From NCBI GenBank assembly GCA_965233535.1, contig OZ247489.1, forward strand, positions 496,001-560,000: a DNA stretch of 64,000 nucleotides, written 5' to 3'. This DNA comes from Cytomitobacter sp965233535 (GTDB taxonomy: Bacteria > Pseudomonadota > Alphaproteobacteria > CAJXXZ01 > 1604HC). This document shows, piece by piece, positions 1 through 7,847 of the stretch. Made by a program: the position numbers and the translations under genes. Each line of letters opens with the position of its first letter. Within the stretch, counting starts at the first letter, position 1. The notes under the pieces were generated by a model that searched no databases, was not told the origin of the DNA, and saw only the letters and a list, made by a program, of their open reading frames with translations.

Positions 1-1809
1 CCTCATTATGTTAAGGAAACACGATGCATTCGCATTTTGTAAAGTCAAAACACTGTTTTCCAAACTATAATTCATACTTTCTTGGCTAGGATTAATTATG
101 CTATAAGTTTGACAATGAATTTTATATTCTAGGTCATATAGTGAAATTTGCGATAAATCTACACTAAACAAATCATTCATACCAATAAAACAAAATTCTA
201 TATTTTTGATATTATATTTTTTCAACGCTTTACTAAAAGTCAAAATCAATACGTTAGAGTAATAGTGCTTTAAGTATGCAATTTTAGATTTTGACACTTC
301 ATAATCATTAATCAATTTAACAATTACAGCAGAATCATCATTTATAAAAAGCATATCGTAGTAAGAAACTAAATCTAAAGAGTGGTGAGCTAAATGTAAG
401 TTTGCCTTTATAAATGAGCTCGATACTTTCAATTTTTTATCTTGAAAATAATCATTAATTCTTCTCATAATATCTGGCATTTTTGATTTAATTTTTAATT
501 GATCTAGCAATGGAAGATTAGTGTGTTTAAAATATTCTTCAACAACCCCAACATTAAATGAATTTAAATACTGCAAAACAATTTTGCAAATGTGCTTAAA
601 AGTATATTCTTCTGTAGAGTAATTTACAGACTTTAAACTCAATATACACTTAGAATAAAACGACATAACATTATTATCCCCTCTTGCTATATCATAAGAC
701 CTTAAAATTTTTGGCATAGCTTCAGAGTTTATATCAGGAAATTGATAATTCACTTCCAAGTCTGGGGTTTTCTTTGTTTTTTTATGCTGAACTATCACTT
801 TCATACTTGCTATATTTGATAAGTTTAATTGATCAGCACAGTGGTATGAAACAGTATGCCCACCATAATGTGAATTCATACTGCATAACAGCCTATCATT
901 TTCTCCAAATTTATTAGCAAACGCAGCTATATGCAAATGATCAGCTTTTAACCAAGGAATTGATTCAAATGGAATAATACATTTCATTTTTTTTTGCTCA
1001 TCTTTCACACTATAATTTATGATAACTTTCATTAATAAATTATAATAATCTTTGCTATCACTAATAGTGATTTTATTATTCTCTTTACAGTATTTCTCTA
1101 TAAGTGAATTGATTCCATCTGTATATTTTGTTTCCAAAACATTGAGTTTTTTAATTAGTGAAAAATGCTTGTTCCAAATTGCACTAAAACTCTCTTCAGC
1201 ATTAACATCTAAAATTTGAATATAAGAGTCATCTAATTTATGCAATTTCAATAATTCTGTGTTTTCATAATCCCTATTCAAGCCTAATAACATCTTGGTT
1301 AGTTTCTCGAAAACATATGCATGATAATTATTGATATAATTTTGCTTTTCAAAAGAATGTAATCTAGGGTTCATCGCAAGTAATGTGTTATTTAAGACTT
1401 GATTATTTGACGCGACATAATAGTTCGAATAATGTGTCATATGCTCAGTAATGTAACAGGCTTCTTCAAATACATCTTTAAATTCTAAGCAAACTTTCAA
1501 AGAATTGACTTCTTTCAAAATAAATACTTTGTTTTCATCAATTGAATTTAACTTTTTTGCTTGAATTTCGGTTAATAAAATTCTCACATTACTTTTAGAA
1601 TAAATTTCACAATCAACATCTTGGCAATCCATAGGGTTATTTAAGTAATTTATTACTTTGCTTTGCTCATAATAAGCAATTTTCAAATTCGGCAATGCTT
1701 TTTGAATCCAGACGGTAAATAACTCATCAGTAATAATTAAAATTTCAGTACTATTGATAAATGATACAAAATCTACACTTTGTAATAATGCAACCTTAGA
1801 TATACTCAT
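1..1809 (-). CDS. Large uncharacterised protein, C-terminus beyond left edge; remotely AddB-like
   Basis: The minus strand is open for 603 codons from an ATG at 1809 to the window edge, with no stop. A good ribosome binding site (AGAGAGG) lies just before the ATG. No strong motif is visible and I do not recognise the protein with certainty. Some stretches recall AddB-type helicase-nucleases: a segment near residue 120 (EEACYITEHM...YYVASNNQVL) resembles the UvrD/AddB C-terminal helicase pattern, a later SYDIARGDNNVMSFYSKCIL resembles the AddB 'rdPYxiYaxxiL' segment, and a following strand pair is placed like the PD-(D/E)XK nuclease fold. The usual nuclease D and K appear to be replaced (IVKLIND where IxDYKTG is expected), so if homologous it would be nuclease-dead. 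The homology is inference only; the gene itself is solid. Confidence 0.8.
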   Translation of the reverse strand, partial: MSISKVALLQSVDFVSFINSTEILIITDELFTVWIQKALPNLKIAYYEQSKVINYLNNPMDCQDVDCEIYSKSNVRILLTEIQAKKLNSIDENKVFILKEVNSLKVCLEFKDVFEEACYITEHMTHYSNYYVASNNQVLNNTLLAMNPRLHSFEKQNYINNYHAYVFEKLTKMLLGLNRDYENTELLKLHKLDDSYIQILDVNAEESFSAIWNKHFSLIKKLNVLETKYTDGINSLIEKYCKENNKITISDSKDYYNLLMKVIINYSVKDEQKKMKCIIPFESIPWLKADHLHIAAFANKFGENDRLLCSMNSHYGGHTVSYHCADQLNLSNIASMKVIVQHKKTKKTPDLEVNYQFPDINSEAMPKILRSYDIARGDNNVMSFYSKCILSLKSVNYSTEEYTFKHICKIVLQYLNSFNVGVVEEYFKHTNLPLLDQLKIKSKMPDIMRRINDYFQDKKLKVSSSFIKANLHLAHHSLDLVSYYDMLFINDDSAVIVKLINDYEVSKSKIAYLKHYYSNVLILTFSKALKKYNIKNIEFCFIGMNDLFSVDLSQISLYDLEYKIHCQTYSIINPSQESMNYSLENSVLTLQNANASCFLNIMR

Positions 1810-1948
1810 AACACCTCTCTAAAGTGATTTTGACAAAGAATTTATTGAAAGGTAAGTCTATTTTTCTATCTAAATATATGATTGGTGAATTAATCAAATC
1901 ACAAACAAAAAATTACTAAACCTAGGAGCACAACCTGAAGAATTTAGA

Positions 1949-1986
1949 GCGTAGGGTAATCCAAAGAATAATGGATTGAACAGCGC
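1949..1986 (+). repeat. Single copy of hairpin repeat with AAGAAT loop
   Basis: Inner stem AATCC (1958-1962) pairs with GGATT (1973-1977) around a loop containing AAGAAT. The element is bounded by GCG (1949-1951) and CGC (1984-1986). It aligns with the reverse complement of the tandem units at 4323-4466, sharing AGGGTAA at the left and AAC-GCG at the right. It lies in the 301-bp gap between two minus-strand genes, in which I see nothing else. Confidence 0.6.
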
Positions 1987-2110
1987 AAATAAATATATAA
2001 TTCTCCACTTAAATAAAATTTCCAAGTTTAATAACTCAAAAAACAGCTTTAATGTAAAAAATTCATTCAGAAAATATTTATTAAAAAGATAGTAAGCACT
2101 ATCTTAAGGT

Positions 2111-4174
2111 TTAAGAACCAAAAAACAAAGTAATCATAAGAATCGCAACGATGTTAACCATCTTAATCATAGGGTTTAATGCAGGACCAGCAGTATCCTT
2201 GTAAGGGTCACCAACTGTATCACCAGTAACAGCAGCTTTATGAGCTTCAGACCCTTTACCGCCATAGTTACCTTCTTCAACATATTTCTTAGCATTATCC
2301 CAAGCACCACCACCAGTAGTCATAGAAATTGCTAGCAATATACCAACTAAAGTAACACCAGTAACTAAACCACCTAATGCAGCAAATCCATTATGAAATT
2401 TGTTTTGCAAATCTACACAGTAAGCTATAAAGAAGAAACCAACAGTTCCACCTAATGCAACTAAAACAGGCGCAAACATAGATTTGATAGAACGCTCTGT
2501 CAACATGTTCACAGTGCTTTCATAATCAGGCTTTTCAGCACCTATCATAATTTTTGGGTTGTTTTTAAATTGAAGTCTCACTTCTTCAACTACAGCTTCT
2601 CCAACTATAGCAACAGATCTCATTGAGAAAGAGCTATACCAATAAGTTAAAGCTCCACCAACTAAAAGACCAGAAACAACAAAAATGTTATCAAGCATGA
2701 AAATTGTTTTAGGCAACTTTGCTAGATCAAATACATCTTGAACATAAGTGTACAAAATAATAATTGAAGCTAGTGCTGTAGATCCTACTGCATAACCCTT
2801 AGTCAAAGCTTTAGTAGTATTTCCTAAGGCGTCTAATTCATCAGTTCTTTCACGAACTTCAGATGGTTGATTAGACATTTCAGCAATACCACCTGCATTA
2901 TCAGTAATTGGCCCATACGCATCTAGAGCAACAATTGAAGTGATCATTCCAAGCATTGAAATAACACTAATTCCTACACCTGCAAGTCCAAATGTAGAAT
3001 ATGAAATAAGCATGGCAGCAACAATTGAGGCAATAATACCAAAACATGCTTCCATTGAAACTGATAATCCAGTAATAATATTCATCGCATGACCAGATTG
3101 TGATGCTCTAGCAATTGATTGAACAGGGCTACAATCACGAGAAGTATAATAGTTAGTAATAATTACTAATGCAAAAGTTGCAAAAATTCCCATTACAAAT
3201 GGAACAGATGAAATCAATACAGATGCCATAGATCCCATTATATAATATGAAACAGCAATATTAAGTATAATGCTTAACAAAGCAGATCTAACTAAGACTG
3301 TAGCTAAAGTTTTGAACGGAGTTTTGTTCATCTTTTTTACAGACAATAAAGCGATGTAACATCCAGCACCACAAACTAATGCAACAATAAAAGGGTAAAC
3401 AATTAAAAATCCACCATCAGAAGCAGTTCTTGCAATACTACGCATAATACATAAAACAGCCATAAAACCTACAATGTAAGTTTCAAATAAGTCCGCAGAT
3501 GTTCCTGCGCAATCTCCAACGTTATCTCCAACGTTATCAGCAATCACAGCTGGGTTTCTTGGATCATCTTCAGGAATGTTTTGCTCTATCTTACCAACTA
3601 AGTCAGCACCAACATCAGCAGCTTTAGTGAAAATTCCACCACCTAATCTAGCAAATACAGATACAACTGATGCTCCAAAACTTAATCCAAGAAATAGATT
3701 TACTATTTTATCTAATGAGACACCACTAATCAAAAGAATGAATGATATAGCAACACACATGAATGAAATTCCACCAACAATCAATCCAGTAGATTTACCA
3801 GCACGTAATGACATTTCAAAAGCAGCTGCAAGACTTTTCTTTGCTTCTTGAGCAGTTCTCACATTACTTATTACAGCAATATGCATTCCGATAACACCGC
3901 ATAATCCTGATAAAAAGCTTCCTAATACAAAACCTGTCACCACATACATATCAAATAAGAAAAACATTACAAATGTGAACAAAGCTGACACAATTGCAAC
4001 ATAAGTATATTGCTTTTTTAAATAAGCGTATGAAGCAAGTCTGATTGCATCTCCGATTTCTTTCATAGGTTCATCATCTACATTGATTTTTGCTATCTGT
4101 GAGTAGTAACAGTATGCATGCATCAAAGGTAGAATAAACCCTAACCCAAAAATTATATAAATATAATTAAACAT
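2111..4174 (-). CDS. hppA: Membrane-bound proton-translocating pyrophosphatase, K+-independent type
   Basis: H+-PPase couples hydrolysis of pyrophosphate to proton export across the inner membrane. The protein of 687 residues is hydrophobic throughout, as expected for about 16 membrane helices. Substrate-binding motifs are intact: GGGIFTKAADVGADLVGK (about 178-195), DNVGDNVGDCAG (213-224) and the C-terminal DNAKKYVEEG and GDTVGDPYKDTAGP. Residues 451-456 read GNTTKA; lysine here, instead of alanine, is the family signature of K+-independent enzymes. I start at the ATG at 4174 because AGGAG precedes it at proper spacing and the protein then begins with a membrane helix (MFNYIYIIFGLGF); an upstream in-frame ATG at 4297 would add 41 unconvincing residues. 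The enzyme can supply proton-motive force from the pyrophosphate of biosynthesis, useful in a reduced cell. Confidence 0.96.
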   Translation of the reverse strand: MFNYIYIIFGLGFILPLMHAYCYYSQIAKINVDDEPMKEIGDAIRLASYAYLKKQYTYVAIVSALFTFVMFFLFDMYVVTGFVLGSFLSGLCGVIGMHIAVISNVRTAQEAKKSLAAAFEMSLRAGKSTGLIVGGISFMCVAISFILLISGVSLDKIVNLFLGLSFGASVVSVFARLGGGIFTKAADVGADLVGKIEQNIPEDDPRNPAVIADNVGDNVGDCAGTSADLFETYIVGFMAVLCIMRSIARTASDGGFLIVYPFIVALVCGAGCYIALLSVKKMNKTPFKTLATVLVRSALLSIILNIAVSYYIMGSMASVLISSVPFVMGIFATFALVIITNYYTSRDCSPVQSIARASQSGHAMNIITGLSVSMEACFGIIASIVAAMLISYSTFGLAGVGISVISMLGMITSIVALDAYGPITDNAGGIAEMSNQPSEVRERTDELDALGNTTKALTKGYAVGSTALASIIILYTYVQDVFDLAKLPKTIFMLDNIFVVSGLLVGGALTYWYSSFSMRSVAIVGEAVVEEVRLQFKNNPKIMIGAEKPDYESTVNMLTERSIKSMFAPVLVALGGTVGFFFIAYCVDLQNKFHNGFAALGGLVTGVTLVGILLAISMTTGGGAWDNAKKYVEEGNYGGKGSEAHKAAVTGDTVGDPYKDTAGPALNPMIKMVNIVAILMITLFFGS

Positions 4175-4322
4175 TTTTAGCTCCTTTATATAAAAAGATT
4201 TACATACTAACAAAAAGTAATCAAGATTATCAGAACAACAAACACTTTTTATGCATAAATTTATTATTAATAAAACGCAATAAATATATAGTGGCAAATC
4301 ATAACTTTTTGCCCGCTTTGCA

Positions 4323-4466
4323 GTTGATAACCCCTCATTCTTCGGGCTTACCCTGCGCTACGCGGTTGATAATCCCTCATTCTTCGGGCTTACCCTGCAC
4401 TTCGTGGTTGATAATCTTTCACTTCTTTCAAGCTTACCTTGCACTTTGTGGCTGATAACTCCTCAT
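4323..4466 (-). repeat. Tandem hairpin repeat, 42-bp period, 3-4 units
   Basis: Units begin at 4323, 4365 and 4407 (exact 42-bp period) and, degenerate, at 4451. Each consists of GTTGATAAYCCC, a TCATTCTTC loop, then GGGCTTACCCTGC, so that CCC and GGG can pair across the loop. The third and fourth units have diverged. Each unit carries TTATCAAC on the minus strand, one or two bases from a DnaA box. Single and double relatives occur at 1949-1986 and 62394-62515. Confidence 0.8.
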
Positions 4467-4691
4467 TCTCAATAACATATGCTTTGCACCACCTGCTAAT
4501 TAGTTGCATAAAAATGAAGAACAAAATTTGTGAAAAAGTAAAAAAATCACTATAAATTTATACAATTATAGAAAACAAATGAAATTTCATGCCCTTTTTT
4601 AAATAAATTCACTTTCTTTCCCATAATTAAATATTGTACACATCACTTTGTATGCGCTCTTCTTTCTTAATTACTCTCAGATTAGAAAATG

Positions 4692-4724
4692 TTTTGCACA
4701 GCCTGTGGAAAACTCTGTTGATAA
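4692..4724. promoter_or_regulatory. Cluster of three DnaA-box-like 9-mers
   Basis: TTTTGCACA (4692-4700, plus strand) and TTTTCCACA (4704-4712, minus strand) both fit the relaxed DnaA box TTWTNCACA. TTATCAACA (4716-4724, minus strand) differs at one position from TTATCCACA. The first two form an inverted repeat with a 3-bp centre. They lie just upstream of the MraZ operator. Confidence 0.45.
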
Positions 4725-4726
4725 CT

Positions 4727-4760
4727 TCCCACCAATTCCCATTGACTCCCTATCTTGCCC
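4727..4760 (-). promoter_or_regulatory. MraZ operator, four boxes at exact 10-bp spacing
   Basis: CCC triplets at 4728-4730, 4738-4740, 4748-4750 and 4758-4760 give, on the minus strand, four GGGA/GGGC boxes each 10 bp apart. MraZ of other bacteria binds TGGGN-type direct repeats with a 10-bp period directly upstream of its own gene. Position, period and number all fit, so autoregulation of the division/wall operon by MraZ is very likely. Confidence 0.8.
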
Positions 4761-4771
4761 TATGATAAATT
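4742..4771 (+). promoter_or_regulatory. Putative promoter of mraZ operon
   Basis: TTGACT at 4742-4747 is followed by an AT-rich -10 candidate (TAAATT at 4766-4771, 18-bp spacer; GATAAA is an alternative with 16). The -35 element lies inside the MraZ box array, so bound MraZ would cover the promoter. Confidence 0.5.
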
Positions 4772-4777
4772 TTTTGG

Positions 4778-5206
4778 GTGAGCGTATTTCTTTCTACTTA
4801 TGACAAGAAAATAGATAAAAAAGGGAGAGTGTCTACTCCTGGAAATTTCAGGAATATTTTATCTAATGAATCTTTTAATGGATTCGTCGCATTTAAATCT
4901 TACTTTTTACCAACAATAGACTGTTTTGGAATTTCAAAAATGGAAAAATTGAGCAGTAAATTAGAAAATGATAACCCTTTTGATAATTCTCAAAGTAGCA
5001 TCGAAGAGAATGTATTTGCAGATGCTATAATGATACAGTTCGACAATGAAGGAAGAGCTACTTTAAACAAAGAAATGCTTGAGCATGCAAATATTAGTAG
5101 TGATTTGATTTTTGTAGGTAAAGGTTCTACTTTTCAAATTTGGGAACCAGCATTATTTCAAGAGCATCAAGAAAACATTCGAAGAAGAATTAAAAAGGAA
5201 ATATAA
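4778..5206 (+). CDS. mraZ: Transcriptional regulator MraZ
   Basis: MraZ is an AbrB-fold DNA-binding protein that controls the cell division and wall (dcw) operon. The 142-residue length is typical. The duplicated SpoVT/AbrB half-domains are visible: FLSTYDKKIDKKGRVSTPGNFR at the N-terminus and IMIQFDNEGRATLNKEMLEHANI in the second half, each with the usual 'D..GR...P/N' turn. The start is GTG at 4778, the only position that gives the conserved first strand. The stop overlaps the rsmH start by one base (TAATG). A four-box MraZ operator sits 17-51 bp upstream. Confidence 0.95.
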   Translation: MSVFLSTYDKKIDKKGRVSTPGNFRNILSNESFNGFVAFKSYFLPTIDCFGISKMEKLSSKLENDNPFDNSQSSIEENVFADAIMIQFDNEGRATLNKEMLEHANISSDLIFVGKGSTFQIWEPALFQEHQENIRRRIKKEI

Positions 5207-6030
5207 TGTCACATATTCCTGTATTTTTTGAGGAAGTTATTAATATATTACAACCCAACCCTTCTAAACATTTTGCGGATTTTACTTTTGGACTTGGTGG
5301 ACATACCAAAAAAATTCTTTCATATGGAAGTCACGTTACTGGAATAGATAGAGATTTGAATTCATATAAATATGGTAAATTTCTTGAATCACAAACAACG
5401 CAATTTCAATTTAAAAGATCTAAGTTTAGTAATGCTATGGATAAAATAGGTCAAATGGATGGAATTTTGATTGATTTAGGAGTTTCATCTGTTCAGTTAG
5501 ATGAAGCAGAAAGAGGTTTTTCTTTTATGAGGGACGGACCTTTAAGCATGGAAATGGGTTTAAATGCAATGTCAGCTGCTGATATTGTAAATGGATTTCA
5601 AGAATCAGATTTAGCAGATATTCTTTATTATTATGCAGATGAAACTAGATCTAGATCTATTGCAAAACGAATTGTAGAAGCAAGAAGAAAATCATATATT
5701 TCCACTACAAAACAATTAGTTGATATTATTGGTGGGAGACAAGGGAAAACTCATCCTGCAACAAAAACATTTCAAGCTTTAAGAATTGCAACAAATAATG
5801 AACTAGAAGAATTATGCATTGGACTTGGAATAGCGGCAAAAAAATTAAAAATTGGTGGGAAATTAGTTGTTTTAACATTTCACTCTATAGAAGACAGAGT
5901 TGTGAAGCATTTTTTCAAAAAATCTGGATTTATATTAAAAAAGCCACAACCTATATTCCCTACTTCAGAAGAAGTAAAAAGTAATTCTAGATCTAGGTCA
6001 GCAAAGCTTAGATGGGGAGTTAAAAAATGA
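5206..6030 (+). CDS. rsmH: 16S rRNA m4C1402 N4-methyltransferase RsmH
   Basis: RsmH (MraW) methylates N4 of C1402 in the ribosomal P site using SAM. The 274-residue protein shows the SAM-binding region FADFTFGLGGHTKKIL (about 23-38), the GIDRD strand, the MDGILIDLGVSSVQLDEAERGFSF motif (about 84-107) and the C-terminal VLTFHSIEDRVVKHFF. It is a little shorter than the usual 300-310 residues. It is translationally coupled to mraZ (1-bp overlap) and to the ftsL-like gene (4-bp ATGA overlap), the standard dcw order. Confidence 0.96.
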   Translation: MSHIPVFFEEVINILQPNPSKHFADFTFGLGGHTKKILSYGSHVTGIDRDLNSYKYGKFLESQTTQFQFKRSKFSNAMDKIGQMDGILIDLGVSSVQLDEAERGFSFMRDGPLSMEMGLNAMSAADIVNGFQESDLADILYYYADETRSRSIAKRIVEARRKSYISTTKQLVDIIGGRQGKTHPATKTFQALRIATNNELEELCIGLGIAAKKLKIGGKLVVLTFHSIEDRVVKHFFKKSGFILKKPQPIFPTSEEVKSNSRSRSAKLRWGVKK

Positions 6031-6278
6031 ATGGAATAATGAAAGTTATAAAAATAATGATTGCTGCATTAATTCTAAATTTAATTACTACACACTATTC
6101 AAATTCTAGAGTAAAAAGGAAAATGTCTGATATTCGATTAAATATAATTAAGCAAAAAATCACATTGAAACATAAACAAATTCTACTTGCAAAAGCTAGC
6201 CATCCTGAAAGGTTAACAACCCTATGCAAGCAATACATCAATTACAAACCAACTACTATCGAACAATTCATTAGATAA
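6027..6278 (+). CDS. ftsL: FtsL-like small bitopic cell division protein
   Basis: An 83-residue protein with one N-terminal membrane helix (about 6-24, MKVIKIMIAALILNLITTHY), then a short basic, coiled-coil-prone stretch. The C-terminal pattern HPERLTTLCKQYINYKPTT resembles the 'xPxRLExLAxxxLGLxxP' end of FtsL proteins. FtsL is a periplasmic-facing division protein that recruits FtsW/FtsI with FtsB and FtsQ. Sequence alone would not decide it, because FtsL is poorly conserved; the position between rsmH and ftsI, with overlaps on both sides, supports the call. Confidence 0.75.
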   Translation: MNGIMKVIKIMIAALILNLITTHYSNSRVKRKMSDIRLNIIKQKITLKHKQILLAKASHPERLTTLCKQYINYKPTTIEQFIR

Positions 6279-7780
6279 TGAAAAAAAGCACTTTTCTTTT
6301 TACAACCATTTTTGGTCTTTTTTGTATTTTAATATTTAGAATTTTTATGCTACATAATGATCAAAGCAGTAAGTATCAAGTAAAAACACATAAAATAAGG
6401 CAAGAAATTCTTGATTGTAATAGAGAAATTCTGGCTTTTACACAAGTCACTAATTCAATATATGCAATACCAAATAATTTAACTAAGGAGTCAGTTGATT
6501 GTATAAAAAATAATTTTAATATCAACATAGAAAATTTACAAAATTCTACAAAATCATTTGCATGGATCAAAAGGCATATTTCAGATGAAGAAATAGAGAT
6601 TATCAAAAAAAACAAAACAAAGGGCATTGTTTTAGGAAAAGATTTTCAGAGAATATATTCTCACCCAAGAACAACTGCTCATATTATAGGTTATTGTGAT
6701 AGAAATATGTATGGAAAATCTGGTGCAGAATTAGCTTTTGAAAATGAATTATATTTAAACCCTATTCAACTTACTATAGACTCAAGAATTCAAAACATTT
6801 TGCATAATATTATTGAAGAAATTTGCACAGAATTTGATAGTGAAGATGCATCGGGAATTATTGTTGATGTAGAATCAGGAGAAGTACGTGCTATGGTATC
6901 TTTCCCATCACCGAATTCAGATTTTCCACAAACTTTCATGCAAAAAGAAAATAAAAATCACAATTTATCAGCAATAGAAGTTGGCTCTATATTAAAATTA
7001 CAAAATGCTGCAATGTGTTTAGAAAATAGAATTGTAAATTTAGATACTGTTGTAGATGCGACTGGAACTTTGCAAATTGGAAAATATGAAATCACAGACT
7101 TTTTTGGAAAAAACTCTAAAATGACATTCTTAGAATCAGTACGTTTTTCTTCTAACATTGCAACAGGAAGGTTAGCCTTAGAGGTAGGAGCAGAAAAGCA
7201 AAAAGAATTTTTCAGAAAAATTGGATTCTTATCGAAAATAGAATGGTTACCAAATCATTTTGCATCCCCTTTACGCCCAAAAAGATGGGGGAAATCCACT
7301 ACTGCAACTTTATCATATGGGTATGGGATTGGTTTAACATCTTTACATGTAACTCAATCTTTAATGAGAATTTTAACTGGAACTTCTAGAAATCTTTCAT
7401 TTTACTATCCGAACAATCAAACTGAAGAAACAAGCATTATAAGTGAACATACAATTGAATCTGTTAAATTAATTATGCGACAAATCATTAAATCTGCTTA
7501 CCGTAGTATTAATATAGAAGGTTATGAAATTGGTGGAAAAACAGGAACTGCAAATATTTGTGAGAATGGAGCATATATAGAAGGGAAAAACAGAGTGTCG
7601 TATTTGGGAGCATTTCCAATACATAAACCTAAATATGTTTTTTTAATTCAAAGCACTAACCCTAAGAAATCCAGATTGAAATATGGTCGCTTCACAGTTG
7701 CCGCAAATGTTTTGACCCAAAAAGTCAAATATGCTGTACAAGAAATTGCTTCTATTGAAAATGTTGCTCCTGTTTCTTAG
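6278..7780 (+). CDS. ftsI: Peptidoglycan D,D-transpeptidase FtsI (PBP3)
   Basis: Septal transpeptidase that cross-links peptidoglycan. An N-terminal membrane anchor (about 5-25) is followed by a reduced non-catalytic domain and the transpeptidase domain. All three active-site motifs are present: SxxK as SILK (237-240), SxN as SSN (291-293) and KTGT (421-424). At 500 residues it is shorter than the about 580 of E. coli, mainly in the N-terminal module. Its start overlaps the ftsL stop by one base. Conservation of the catalytic residues means cross-linked septal peptidoglycan is probably still made. Confidence 0.95.
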   Translation: MKKSTFLFTTIFGLFCILIFRIFMLHNDQSSKYQVKTHKIRQEILDCNREILAFTQVTNSIYAIPNNLTKESVDCIKNNFNINIENLQNSTKSFAWIKRHISDEEIEIIKKNKTKGIVLGKDFQRIYSHPRTTAHIIGYCDRNMYGKSGAELAFENELYLNPIQLTIDSRIQNILHNIIEEICTEFDSEDASGIIVDVESGEVRAMVSFPSPNSDFPQTFMQKENKNHNLSAIEVGSILKLQNAAMCLENRIVNLDTVVDATGTLQIGKYEITDFFGKNSKMTFLESVRFSSNIATGRLALEVGAEKQKEFFRKIGFLSKIEWLPNHFASPLRPKRWGKSTTATLSYGYGIGLTSLHVTQSLMRILTGTSRNLSFYYPNNQTEETSIISEHTIESVKLIMRQIIKSAYRSINIEGYEIGGKTGTANICENGAYIEGKNRVSYLGAFPIHKPKYVFLIQSTNPKKSRLKYGRFTVAANVLTQKVKYAVQEIASIENVAPVS

Positions 7781-7847
7781 TTTAAAACATACAGAATTTC
7801 ACTTATACAGCTAGATAATTATACAAGTAGGGAATAGACTAAAATTA

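Larger units (their letters stand above)
4175..4777. other. Divergent intergenic region with origin-like features
   Basis: This 603-bp gap between divergent hppA and mraZ contains no gene. It holds, in order, an AT-rich stretch, 3-4 tandem hairpin repeats (4323-4466), a second AT-rich stretch (about 4490-4680), three DnaA-box-like 9-mers within 33 bp (4692-4724) and the MraZ operator and promoter (4727-4771). AT-rich DNA next to clustered DnaA boxes with genes pointing away on both sides is what a chromosomal origin looks like, but in this AT-rich genome chance matches are common. Origin function is inference. Confidence 0.4.

Noticed and set aside
3576..3851. 91-codon open frame on the plus strand inside hppA
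   Set aside because: Shadow of the conserved pyrophosphatase frame.
4323..4466. CRISPR array in the tandem repeats
   Set aside because: Units are contiguous without unique spacers, and no cas gene is present.
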